Below, piece by piece: positions 26,463 to 34,846 of a stretch of 64,000 nucleotides of DNA. The DNA lies in assembly GCA_038889235.1 (NCBI GenBank), contig JAWAHN010000003.1, positions 115,703-179,702 of the forward strand, in the 5' to 3' direction. Source of the stretch: Candidatus Jordarchaeales archaeon (GTDB lineage Archaea; Asgardarchaeota; Jordiarchaeia; Jordiarchaeales; Freyrarchaeaceae). The notes beneath the pieces are model-generated. The model was given only the letters and a program-made list of their open reading frames with translations. It ran no database searches and was not told where the DNA came from. A program made the position numbers and the translations under genes. Every line of letters begins with the position of its first letter. Positions within the stretch are counted from its first letter, which is position 1.

Positions 26463-26789
26463 TACTGCCCGCCACCCCTTTTTTCAATATACTTCAAACC
26501 ACTATGAACTTGTATTACAACTACATTTTTTCCTTTCTCCTCACTAGAGGGGCCTTTCTCGTGAATTTCTGGATGTTCTTAAAAGTAGCTTCATTCCTGC
26601 TTTTGGCCCCTTTCTAAAAATGTGCTAGCTGTTTTTGGAGAGTGCAAGTCAAGGAGCTGCCGTGGACTTGTTTCCAGCGTCACCTCTCCTAAATGATTCT
26701 AGAGCGTGCGCGGTCAAACCTTCACTTCACAGGCTCTACAGTTTTCCGAAAAAACTTAAGAGACAAAATTTCCACATGACACAATTACT
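26463..26789. other. Divergent promoter region
   Basis: About 325 AT-rich bases between the regulator and the gene at 26790. A candidate TATA (CTTAAGAGACAAAATT, near 26755) lies about 30 bases before the 26790 start. No gene or strong repeat is seen. Confidence 0.4.
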
Positions 26790-27506
26790 ATGGAGCGTGA
26801 AGCTATGAGCTTCGTGGAAAAGTTTAAAGAGATGGGCTTTAAGGTTTTGGAGAACGAGCCATTAGATCCTGAGACGTTAATTAAGGTGCTTGTTGCTGGG
26901 ATAAAGAGCAACGAGGAAGTTTACGGCCCAATTTTCTCGAAAAGGGCCGTTGATTACGCTTTAAAGTTTATTTCCGGCAAAATCGGTGAGAGCGCGCCAA
27001 GCAATATTGAGACACTAGAACAGCTGACAGAGTACCTAGTATCGATCGTAGAGAAGTATCCTAGGGCATATTGTGCCGTTCTGTACGCTGAAATAATGGT
27101 TGAAGCGGAGCTTCAAGGCAGAATCGGAGCGGCAATTCAGATAAGTGAGATTAAGTGGGCTAGAGGCCTCCTAGGAGGCGCGAAGAAGGATGTTAATGTC
27201 GACGTAGAGAAAATCATTTTGGACATGAATAAGACGACGCGTGCTCTGAAGATCAACCCTAATGATGGAAGCGGTTACAGGGTCAACGAAGACGGGACGC
27301 TGGACATGTTCTTTGTAAATTGCTACTTCATGGATGTTTGCAAGCAGGTGTTGAAAGAAGGCCATAGGAGGGTTGACGGGAGAATGTACTGTCCGTCGTC
27401 CTCCGGAATCTGCAGGTACTTCAGAGGGGTTACAGGGCGCGAGTGGGACTACGACTTGTTGGAGTTTGACAAGCCATATTGCACGTCTAAAATCTACATG
27501 CTCTGA
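26790..27506 (+). CDS. Conserved-looking hypothetical protein with Cys-rich C-terminus
   Basis: No family recognised with confidence. The 238-residue soluble protein is mainly helical in its first 150 residues. The last 70 residues carry six Cys (VNCYFMDVC, MYCPSSSGICRYF, KPYCTSK), which suggests metal or Fe-S binding, or a V4R-like or hydrolase-type Cys site. ATG at 26790 may be leaderless; a second ATG at 26805 has GGAG upstream. It lies upstream of methyltransferase cluster 2 on the same strand, about 225 bases away, so a link is possible but not shown. Confidence 0.55.
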   Translation: MEREAMSFVEKFKEMGFKVLENEPLDPETLIKVLVAGIKSNEEVYGPIFSKRAVDYALKFISGKIGESAPSNIETLEQLTEYLVSIVEKYPRAYCAVLYAEIMVEAELQGRIGAAIQISEIKWARGLLGGAKKDVNVDVEKIILDMNKTTRALKINPNDGSGYRVNEDGTLDMFFVNCYFMDVCKQVLKEGHRRVDGRMYCPSSSGICRYFRGVTGREWDYDLLEFDKPYCTSKIYML

Positions 27507-27656
27507 AAGAAGAGGCGCACGTCCTTCCCAAGGTTGACACGTTGCCTTTAAGTGCACGCTTTTCTTATGCAGGTGGAACCCATTACGAGGCTGTGCATTC
27601 TAGTTTTGTCAACGCACTACTTTTCCTTTGATCCCAAAATTTATTTGATTCCCCCT

Positions 27657-27674
27657 CCCTTCCTTGAGGAAGGG
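27657..27674 (+). promoter_or_regulatory. Hairpin in the leader of mtrH copy 2
   Basis: CCCTTCC-TTGA-GGAAGGG is a perfect 7-base stem with a 4-base loop, about 60 bases before the ATG at 27732. It follows an AT-rich TATA-like stretch (AAATTTATTT, 27638-27647), so it overlaps the expected transcript start and could be an operator or RNA element. Confidence 0.4.
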
Positions 27675-27731
27675 CGGTAACAAAATTGGATTTGCAGGGC
27701 TTAGGGAAAAGGGGAGGTGAGGTGGGCTTTT

Positions 27732-28652
27732 ATGTTTAGGTTTACAGCCGAGCAAAAAACGTTCAACATAGCGGGAGTTAAGGTCGGCGGCCAGCCGGGA
27801 CAGGTCCCCACTGTTATGATAGGCACTATTTTCTATCACGGAGACAAGCTTGTTGTAGACGAGCGGGAGGGTGTCTTTAACAGATCGGCTGCCGAGGAAG
27901 TGCTGAGAAAGGAGGAGGAGATTTCCCTCAGGACTGGGAACCCACGCATAGTCGACGTCTGTGCCTCTCATCCTCAAGCGTTCGAGAAGTTCATCGACTT
28001 CGTGGCTGACGTTGTGGAAGGACCTTTCTGCATCGATGGCACCACGGCTGACGTTAGGATAGCGGGAGCGAGGTATGTTATGGAGGTTGGCTTGTCGAAC
28101 CGTGTCATATACAACTCCATAAGCCCAGACGTGAAGGATGCTGAGCTTCAAGCAATCAAGGACGCTGGAATTAAGTCCGCGGTGCTGCTGCTCCTCAACG
28201 TTAGAAATCCGCTTATCAGTGGAAAATTCGAGGTAATCGATGAACTATTGCGAAAGGCTTCGACCGCAGGCGTGGAAAACGTCCTCATAGATACTGCTAC
28301 CATAGACATATTAGACCCCGGCCCCGTATCTAAAGCGATTTACTTGGTGAAAGAGAGGTATGGCTACCCGGCAGGTTGCGGCGCGCACAACGCCATCGAC
28401 ATATGGCGTAAGCGCACGAAGCTGAGCCCAGGCGTAAAGTTCTCAGGGACCATTCTGGCAAACGTCCTACCCGTGGTCATGGGGGCAGACTTCCTCCTCT
28501 ATGGACCCATAGAAAACGCGGCAAAAATATACCCTCCAGTGGCGCTTGCAAATGCGTACGCGGCGTACACTTTGTGGCAGGAGTACGGTGTAAAGCCCCC
28601 GGCGGGGAACCACCCGTTTTACAACCTTAGCAAAATAGCTGCCATAGAGTAG
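27732..28652 (+). CDS. MtrH-family methyltransferase (methyl-corrinoid:pterin), copy 2
   Basis: The 306-residue protein is a paralogue of MtrH copy 1 in this window, with FNIAGVKVGGQPGQVPTVMIG, GTIFYHGDKLVVD and GYPAGCGAHNAIDIW. It would transfer methyl groups between a corrinoid protein and a pterin. I chose ATG at 27732 because a GGAGGTGAGGTGGG ribosome site lies just ahead; an upstream GTG at 27717 is inside that site. The chaperonin-like gene follows after 14 bases on the same strand, so both are probably cotranscribed. The partner corrinoid and MttB genes are on the opposite strand just downstream. Confidence 0.9.
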   Translation: MFRFTAEQKTFNIAGVKVGGQPGQVPTVMIGTIFYHGDKLVVDEREGVFNRSAAEEVLRKEEEISLRTGNPRIVDVCASHPQAFEKFIDFVADVVEGPFCIDGTTADVRIAGARYVMEVGLSNRVIYNSISPDVKDAELQAIKDAGIKSAVLLLLNVRNPLISGKFEVIDELLRKASTAGVENVLIDTATIDILDPGPVSKAIYLVKERYGYPAGCGAHNAIDIWRKRTKLSPGVKFSGTILANVLPVVMGADFLLYGPIENAAKIYPPVALANAYAAYTLWQEYGVKPPAGNHPFYNLSKIAAIE

Positions 28653-28666
28653 AAACAGCTATCTCT

Positions 28667-30415
28667 ATGAAGCATCCAACTCTCTTCGAGGGAGTGGACG
28701 TGGAGCTGGGTGGCGGGCTAGCTCATGTTCTTTCTAAGGCTTACAGTAGGCTGGATGACGTCAGGAAAACGAACATTGCAGTCGCAGTGGTTATCTCTGA
28801 GATTTTGAAGACGATGATTGGTCCTAAAGGAATGAGTAAGATGCTGGTTACTGAGACCGGAGACGTGCTAGTGACTAGTAGTGGCAGGGCTATGCTGGAG
28901 AGGCTGAGGGTTTCCCACCCTGTTGCTAGAGGCTTGGTGGATGTTGCTAGGGTCCAGGGCGAGCTCACCGGCGATGGAACGAAAACGGCAGTGGTGGTTG
29001 CAGGGGCGCTGCTGAGGGAGGCGGAGAAGCTCATGGATCAGAAGGTTCACGTTACAACCATAATTGAGGGCTACAGGAAGGCGGCTGTCAAAGCCGTGGA
29101 AGTTCTAGAAAGGCTTGCAATTAGAACGTCTGCTGAAAATGAGGAGGTTATAAGGAGTGTCGCAAGAACGTTCCTTAGAGGACGTTTTAATGAGGACGTC
29201 CAGGACCATGTTGCCGACCTGATGCTAAAAGCGGTCCTTCTCACCCACAAAGGGGGGAAAGATGCATCCATTGAAGATGAAGTCTGCTTCGTCAAAAAAG
29301 CCGGTTCAGACGTGAGCGCTTCCGAATTGATTCGCGGCGTTGTTATATGCAGGGAGAAACCTCACCCGAGGATGCCCAGCAAGATGACTAATGTTAAAGT
29401 TGCACTGCTGAACTGTTCGCTTCAACCCTTCCTGCGTAAAAGCGAAGAGTGGAAGAAGGAGTACTTGATTGGCGAGGAAGGTCGACTGGCGGCTTTCATA
29501 AAAGGTGAAAGCGAGATTTACAGGGAAATTGTGGGGCGGGTTAAGCGAGTGGGTGTGTCCGCCGTCTTTTGCCGCAAAAGAATTAGTGAGAAACTGGTTA
29601 GTTGCTTCGCGAGCGAGGGCCTCCTAGCCTTTGAACTTGTTTCGGAGGAGGACATTGCTAGGCTTACGAGGGCAACCAGGGGGCGGGTGGTTTCGTACGT
29701 AAATGACTTGACAGAGAGAGACTTAGGTGTAGCGAGACTCGTGGAGTTCCGGAAAATCGCTGGTGACGAAGTCTTGGTCGTAGAGGGGGGTGAGGGGTCT
29801 ACCGCTGTTACACTGCTCCTGAGAGGGGGAACTACGGAAGCTGTTGAAGAGCTTGAGAGAATGACGAGAAACGGGCTTAAAGCCTTGTCTCTCGCCCTTA
29901 AGGATGGAAGAATCTTGCCGGGCGGTGGGGCTACAGAGGTCGAGGTCTCTAGGGAGTTGAGAAGTTTTTCGAGAGCATTTACCGGCAAGGAGCAACTAGC
30001 CATAGAGGCTTTTGCAAAAGCCATTGAAACAATTCCGAGGATCATCGCGGAGAACGCTGGACTCAAAGCCAGCGACGTTCTACCGGATCTATACGCTAAG
30101 CACGCCGCCGGCGGCAGGAATTTCGGGGTGGACGTTGTCAAGCGCGAGGTCGTCGACACAGTTAAAGCCGGATTGTTCGACGTGTTTGAAGTTAAGAGAC
30201 GCGCAATTCTAGCAGCCTACGAGTTCGCTACGATGATCCTCCGCGTGGACGACGCTGTTGTCGCGAAGACGAGTGAATTGAGGAAAATGGAGGAAGAGAA
30301 GGTGAAGGAAAGGAAGAGGTTTCTCGACGAGAAAATCAGGAAGGTGCTAGGAAAGGACGAGGAGCTAATGAAAGTGAGCAAAAAACTTACAAGCTTAAGC
30401 CCAGCGTTGGACTAA
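28667..30415 (+). CDS. Divergent group II chaperonin (thermosome-like) with altered ATPase residues
   Basis: The 582-residue protein has all three thermosome domains: IGPKGMSKMLV at about 51, apical ELIRGVVICREKPHPRMP at about 220-237, and equatorial C-terminal LAIEAFAKAIETIPRIIAENAG. Two ATPase Asp positions are changed: the normal SNDG loop is T70-S-S-G, and the catalytic Asp before the GGG loop (normally LNDA) is N402 in TRNG. GDGT at 102-105 is kept, but the next residue is Lys106. The tail is long and charged (KVKERKRFLDEKIRKV) and lacks the GGM repeats. Altered residues match positions that in GroEL (D52, D398) control hydrolysis. It follows mtrH copy 2 by 14 bases; a folding or scaffold role for the methyltransferase system is inferred. 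Confidence 0.9.
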   Translation: MKHPTLFEGVDVELGGGLAHVLSKAYSRLDDVRKTNIAVAVVISEILKTMIGPKGMSKMLVTETGDVLVTSSGRAMLERLRVSHPVARGLVDVARVQGELTGDGTKTAVVVAGALLREAEKLMDQKVHVTTIIEGYRKAAVKAVEVLERLAIRTSAENEEVIRSVARTFLRGRFNEDVQDHVADLMLKAVLLTHKGGKDASIEDEVCFVKKAGSDVSASELIRGVVICREKPHPRMPSKMTNVKVALLNCSLQPFLRKSEEWKKEYLIGEEGRLAAFIKGESEIYREIVGRVKRVGVSAVFCRKRISEKLVSCFASEGLLAFELVSEEDIARLTRATRGRVVSYVNDLTERDLGVARLVEFRKIAGDEVLVVEGGEGSTAVTLLLRGGTTEAVEELERMTRNGLKALSLALKDGRILPGGGATEVEVSRELRSFSRAFTGKEQLAIEAFAKAIETIPRIIAENAGLKASDVLPDLYAKHAAGGRNFGVDVVKREVVDTVKAGLFDVFEVKRRAILAAYEFATMILRVDDAVVAKTSELRKMEEEKVKERKRFLDEKIRKVLGKDEELMKVSKKLTSLSPALD

Positions 30416-30440
30416 AAAATGATTTTGGGACTGGGGAACT

Positions 30441-31130
30441 TCACTTTTTACCTGTCGCCGGCTTACCCTTTTTTCGCTCTGCGAGAAGTTTTTTCGCCTT
30501 TTCGAGGGCTATCATCACGTCGGTAGCGTAGTCGTCGGCTCCGCACTCCCTACACCACTCTTCACCAGGGAAAGCACCGCCACCAACCATGTAAATGTAC
30601 TTGTCTCTGAGCCCCCTCTTCTTCAAGGCTTCTCCTAGGAACTTTTGCTGTTGAAGCGTATTGCTCATGAGTGCGGAGGCACCAATAATGTCCGCGTTGA
30701 CTTCTTCAGCCTTCTTTATGAAGTTTTCCACAGGCTGATCTACGCCTATATTGTACACCTTGAAGCCCGCTGCAGTAAACACGGCGGTGACGATGTTAAT
30801 GCCAAGACTGTGAATGTCACCCTCAACCGTCCCTATAACCATCACGCCAAGGGGCTCCGGCCTCTTGTCCTCGGGTATGTATTTGAGAAGTTCGTTCGTC
30901 GCTTTCTCCATGACTTGCGCTGCCAGCATTAGGAAGGGTAACGGGATCTCACCTCTACCAAACTTGTCGCCGACTTCCTTTATCCCGGCTGTAAGCCCCT
31001 TAGTGATGGCTTCTACAGGGTCTATCTGGGCTGATATCGCCTCTTTCACTGCAGCCATGGCGGCTGCCTCGTCGAAGTTTACGACAGCCTCGGCCAGCCT
31101 CTTTAGTATCGCTTCTTTCTTGGCGCTCAT
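30441..31130 (-). CDS. Corrinoid (B12-binding) methyl carrier protein, MttC-like
   Basis: The 229-residue protein has a helical bundle (about 1-90) and a cobalamin-binding domain with the intact motif GDIHSLG, whose His is the lower cobalt ligand, plus a glycine-rich GGGAFPG segment. It would accept the methyl group from the MttB-family enzyme encoded just upstream (4-base ATGA overlap) and pass it to an MtrH. In contrast to the first corrinoid protein of this window, the DxHxxG motif is standard. The C-terminal tail is Lys-rich. Confidence 0.93.
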   Translation of the reverse strand: MSAKKEAILKRLAEAVVNFDEAAAMAAVKEAISAQIDPVEAITKGLTAGIKEVGDKFGRGEIPLPFLMLAAQVMEKATNELLKYIPEDKRPEPLGVMVIGTVEGDIHSLGINIVTAVFTAAGFKVYNIGVDQPVENFIKKAEEVNADIIGASALMSNTLQQQKFLGEALKKRGLRDKYIYMVGGGAFPGEEWCRECGADDYATDVMIALEKAKKLLAERKKGKPATGKK

Positions 31131-32632
31131 CCCACCCTCACCCTTAACTTTTCGTTCCCCTCCTTAACTATCGCGTTCATCCGCTCAACAACGTCTTTCG
31201 GCAGCGGTTTCGGCTCGTGCTTCTCCAGCTCCTTCAACTTTTCCCTGCAGAGATCGTAAACCCATGAGCGCGCCCCTTTGTTAAGCCACGTGTCAAAGGC
31301 GTCGGTGTCCAGGCAGAAACCTCTAGGGAACATGTTTAAGCGGTCAAGGTTGTACTTATGTGTCATCCACCTCTCGCCCTTGGCGCCAACCTCTTTTATA
31401 ACGTCGAGGGCAAGGTTTTCAGGGGTCGGGTAGATCTGGTGGAAGGTGGACATAAGGGTCCTACCCATCCTTGCTATCTCGGCGCAGATAGGTATTAACG
31501 CTGGGTCGAAGGCTTCTCCTCCACACTGCTCGAATATGAAGTCCGTCCCAGAAATTATTTGTAGCGTCAGATACCTTGCAAGGTTGAATGCTTGCTGATC
31601 AAGACTCGCGGCGAAAGTTCCACCGTACTGCGCTGTTGGCAGCCCGTAGAGCTCATGCCAAAGCTGGTTCATGGCACACGTCCCCAGCATGAAGTGGGGG
31701 ACGTGCGCTCCTCCCCTTCCCGTCATGGGGTCTAAGCTGAAAACTATGTTGTTCGGGACCACCGCGGCTCCGGGGTCGTGAAACTGCTTGAGAGCGGTCA
31801 GGAAGAGTATTCCCGCATGTGAAATGGCAGTGTTTCCGGCAGCCATAGCCGGCCCCATAAGGGGCGCCGCGGCTGTTACAGCAGGCATAATAGGCCAGTG
31901 GTATTTCACGGAGGCTCGGAACAGCCAGCTGTTAAACCTGTTCAGCTGCAATGTGCCGATATAGTTGTAAACTGTCCAGAAAAGCGGCCTCTTCCTCAGC
32001 TCTTCCTCTCCTCCAGCAACTATGGCAGCCAGCCTCTCCACGTAATCGTACTCCTCTATAGTCGAGACCGTTGTGCAGAGGTGGCCCGCCCACTTAGTGG
32101 TGCCCTGGAACATTGCGTTCATCTTGTTGAGCTCTGATGGTAACCCCTGGTGTCCTTCCTCTGCCGCGTCGTATATGTAGACGTTTACGTCGAAGTCGTC
32201 TATTCCGTCCACTATCTTGGCGGCGTATAGCGTGTCCTTCGAGCTCGCCCTCCTACGATAGTACTTTTTGCTTTTCTCGTCCCAGACGAGGACGTCCGTT
32301 GCGCCGCTCTCCGGGGCCCAGTACTGCCTGCGCGCCGGTCCTTCAACCTCGACATCCCACTCAGGCTCCCTTCCAGCTAGGAGGAAGCTCCTAGGCGCCT
32401 TGCGAACTTGCTCCCTGACAACGTGCTCCGGTACATCTGTGACCAGTTTCGTTTCGTAGTTGACGCTGCACCCCATTTCCTCCGCCATCTTTAGCATTTC
32501 TTTGTCGTCTATGAAGACGCCGACATCCTTCAGTATCTTGTAAGCCGCGTTGTCAATTATTTCCAGCTCCTCCCGGTCCAGCACCCTCCATAGGCGACTT
32601 TTAGGCGGTAAAGGAACACCTGTTTTGGGCAA
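31127..32632 (-). CDS. MttB-family (trimethylamine methyltransferase-like) methyltransferase, no pyrrolysine
   Basis: The 501-residue protein has the MttB family layout: N-terminal helices (LDREELEIIDNAAYKILKDVG, in parts), the APESGATDVLV segment, GTTKWAGHL, and a barrel with PAVTAAAPLMGPAM and YGGTFAASLDQQA. True MttB uses pyrrolysine; this frame has no in-frame UAG, like the non-pyrrolysine members (for example MtgB for glycine betaine). The substrate is thus unknown; quaternary amines or other methylated compounds are options. It is the first gene of a two-gene operon with a corrinoid protein, and divergent from the corrinoid-reactivating protein. Confidence 0.92.
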   Translation of the reverse strand: MPKTGVPLPPKSRLWRVLDREELEIIDNAAYKILKDVGVFIDDKEMLKMAEEMGCSVNYETKLVTDVPEHVVREQVRKAPRSFLLAGREPEWDVEVEGPARRQYWAPESGATDVLVWDEKSKKYYRRRASSKDTLYAAKIVDGIDDFDVNVYIYDAAEEGHQGLPSELNKMNAMFQGTTKWAGHLCTTVSTIEEYDYVERLAAIVAGGEEELRKRPLFWTVYNYIGTLQLNRFNSWLFRASVKYHWPIMPAVTAAAPLMGPAMAAGNTAISHAGILFLTALKQFHDPGAAVVPNNIVFSLDPMTGRGGAHVPHFMLGTCAMNQLWHELYGLPTAQYGGTFAASLDQQAFNLARYLTLQIISGTDFIFEQCGGEAFDPALIPICAEIARMGRTLMSTFHQIYPTPENLALDVIKEVGAKGERWMTHKYNLDRLNMFPRGFCLDTDAFDTWLNKGARSWVYDLCREKLKELEKHEPKPLPKDVVERMNAIVKEGNEKLRVRVG

Positions 32633-32695
32633 CCCTCCTCACCCACCAATTTTTTGGTTTTTTAAGTATAAAATAATTTGTTTCACGAAGTTACA

Positions 32696-32706
32696 ACATA
32701 GTGATT
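32696..32706. promoter_or_regulatory. Operator candidate, arm 1 of an 11-base inverted repeat
   Basis: ACATAGTGATT is the exact reverse complement of AATCACTATGT at 32797-32807. The two copies flank the centre of the divergent promoter region between the mttB-like operon and the corrinoid-activation gene. This copy is 64 bases upstream of the mttB-like start. Confidence 0.5.
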
Positions 32707-32796
32707 CATGTTGGTAGCTTTGGCCGAGAAATAACGCAACTTTATGCATAAACGTCCGTTTTACTCGAACCTACTCTTAAAAAAGGATAAGGTTGA

Positions 32797-32807
32797 AATC
32801 ACTATGT
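32797..32807. promoter_or_regulatory. Operator candidate, arm 2 of an 11-base inverted repeat
   Basis: AATCACTATGT is the exact reverse complement of the sequence at 32696-32706. This copy is 14 bases before the GTG at 32821 and probably overlaps the transcript start of the corrinoid-activation gene. A shared regulator binding both sites is inferred. Confidence 0.5.
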
Positions 32808-32820
32808 ATAGTGGACGCCG

Positions 32821-34755
32821 GTGAAGTGGATGAGCGGAGATGTAACCGTTGTTTTTCAGCCTGAAGGAAAGCGTGTCACAGTGAAGCCTGGGGGGAACCT
32901 GCTGGAGATAGCTAAGCTTGTAGGCGTAGACATCACCTCGGTGTGTGGTGGTAGAGGGACTTGTGGCAAGTGTAAGGTGGTGATCGAGGAGAACAGGGGG
33001 AATGTTTCCCCGCTGACTGCAAAGGAGGGGAAAATCCTGTCCCCCAGCGAGGTTGCTAAAGGGTATAGGCTGGCATGTTGCACGTTCGTTGGTGGCCAAG
33101 TCGTCGTTAAGGTGCCCGAGGAAAGTAGGACGGGGCGGCAGCGGCTTCAAGTTGAGGGAGTAGAAACACCTGTGGCTTTGAATCCACCTGTGTGCAAATA
33201 CTTTTTGAAGCTGCCTAAGCCGTCCCTCAGCGATCCTAAGCCTGACGCCGAGATACTACTCGGCGAGCTGAGACGCCAGGGTGTGGGACGAGATGTGGAA
33301 ATAGACTTTCACGTGCTGCAGACTTTGCCGGTAGCTCTCAGGAAGAAAGATTGGAGTGTAACTGTCGTCATGTGGAATGGCAGGGTCATAGGTGTGGAGC
33401 CCGGTGATACGACTAGGAGAGCGTTCGGCTACGCTGTCGATATAGGGACGACGAAGCTTGCCGGTTACTTGCTCGACCTCTTAACCGGGAAGGTTGTCGC
33501 CGTGGAGTCAATGATGAACCCGCAGATATCTTACGGCGAGGACGTCATAGCCAGGATCACGTACGCGTCTAAGGGGTTAAGGGAGCAGAGGAGACTTCAA
33601 AAAGTTGTCATAAGCGCCATAAACAAGATGCTCGACTCGCTCCTTAATAAGACTGGCGTGAAGAGGGGGGAGGTTTACGAGATGGTTGCCGTTGGCAACA
33701 CCGCAATGCACCACCTCGCTCTGGGCATATGTCCAAAGTATTTAGCCCTGTCACCCTATACGCCAGCCAACAGGAGGGGGGTAAACGTCGCCGCCCGCAA
33801 TCTCGGTGTGAGGATAAACCCGAATGGTAACGTCTACTTTCTCCCCATTATAGGTGGCTTCGTGGGCGCTGACACCATGGGCGTACTTTTAGCGACGGGA
33901 ATGTACAAAAGGGATGAAATGTGCCTAGCGATAGATATTGGGACCAATACGGAAGTCCTTTTGGGAAACAAGGACGAAATATTGGCGTGCTCCTGTGCGT
34001 CGGGCCCGGCTTTTGAGGGGGCACACATAAAACACGGAATGAGGGCGGCCACTGGCGCCATCGAGAAGATAAAGATAGATGAGAAGTTTGAAGTTAAATA
34101 TGAGACCATAGACGGCGAGAAGCCTCGCGGGATATGCGGCTCAGCTATGATAGATTTTCTGGCGGAAGCGCTAAAGGCGGGGTTAATTGACTTCACCGGC
34201 GTTTTCAATAGGGAAATAAGCTCGGACAGGCTGCGCAGCGGGGAAAGAGGACTTGAATTCGTAGTGGCATGGGGAGAGGAAACGTTTACAGGTGAGGACA
34301 TAGTTATAACTCAAAATGACATTAAGGAGATCTTGCTGGCTAAAGCAGCGATACACACGGGGATCAGCATCCTTATGAAGAAGAAGGGTTTAACTGAGAG
34401 GGACATCGACGTCTTCTTCGTCGCCGGAGCATTCGGCTCATACATAAACCCGGAGAACGCTAGGATAATAGGAATGTACCCCGAGCTGCCGTTGGAGAGA
34501 GTACGCGTAGTGGGTAATGCTGCCGGTACTGGTGCTCGCATGGCCCTCTGTTCCAGAGACGTAAGGGAGACCGCCGAAACCCTTGTAGGAAAGGTGAAAT
34601 ATGTTGAGCTCGCCGCGGAGGCGGGCTTTCAAGCGGAGTTCCTTAACTCGTACTTCCTGCCTCACGCTGACCTCTCAAGATATCCTGAAACAAGTGATCT
34701 TCTCAGAAAGCTGGGTAGATACCCCAAAAGGCCTCCAGTATGCTTCCCAACCTGA
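32821..34755 (+). CDS. Corrinoid reductive activator (2Fe-2S ferredoxin plus ASKHA ATPase, RACo/DUF4445 type)
   Basis: The 644-residue protein has an N-terminal plant-type ferredoxin domain with Cys 42, 48 and 51 (CGGRGTCGKC) and 86 or 87 (RLACC), a linker, and an actin-like ATPase part with YAVDIGTTKLAG, LAIDIGTNTEVLLG, ASGPAFEGAHIKHGM and VAGAFGSYI. Such proteins use ATP to drive electrons into inactive Co(II) corrinoid proteins. Both the MtrH/MttB clusters in this window would need it. GTG at 32821 and ATG at 32830 are possible starts. It is divergent from the mttB-like operon and probably shares its control. Confidence 0.93.
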   Translation: MKWMSGDVTVVFQPEGKRVTVKPGGNLLEIAKLVGVDITSVCGGRGTCGKCKVVIEENRGNVSPLTAKEGKILSPSEVAKGYRLACCTFVGGQVVVKVPEESRTGRQRLQVEGVETPVALNPPVCKYFLKLPKPSLSDPKPDAEILLGELRRQGVGRDVEIDFHVLQTLPVALRKKDWSVTVVMWNGRVIGVEPGDTTRRAFGYAVDIGTTKLAGYLLDLLTGKVVAVESMMNPQISYGEDVIARITYASKGLREQRRLQKVVISAINKMLDSLLNKTGVKRGEVYEMVAVGNTAMHHLALGICPKYLALSPYTPANRRGVNVAARNLGVRINPNGNVYFLPIIGGFVGADTMGVLLATGMYKRDEMCLAIDIGTNTEVLLGNKDEILACSCASGPAFEGAHIKHGMRAATGAIEKIKIDEKFEVKYETIDGEKPRGICGSAMIDFLAEALKAGLIDFTGVFNREISSDRLRSGERGLEFVVAWGEETFTGEDIVITQNDIKEILLAKAAIHTGISILMKKKGLTERDIDVFFVAGAFGSYINPENARIIGMYPELPLERVRVVGNAAGTGARMALCSRDVRETAETLVGKVKYVELAAEAGFQAEFLNSYFLPHADLSRYPETSDLLRKLGRYPKRPPVCFPT

Positions 34756-34846
34756 AGGGAACGGAACTGGTGGTATGTCGCGGGATTGGTTATAGCGTTT
34801 TTTGGTAGTTTAAGGTTTCCTTCCAGGAGTGCTGGTGGGCTGGTGA

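Noticed and set aside
27657-27674. CRISPR-like repeat unit
   Set aside because: The hairpin resembles a repeat stem but occurs once only.
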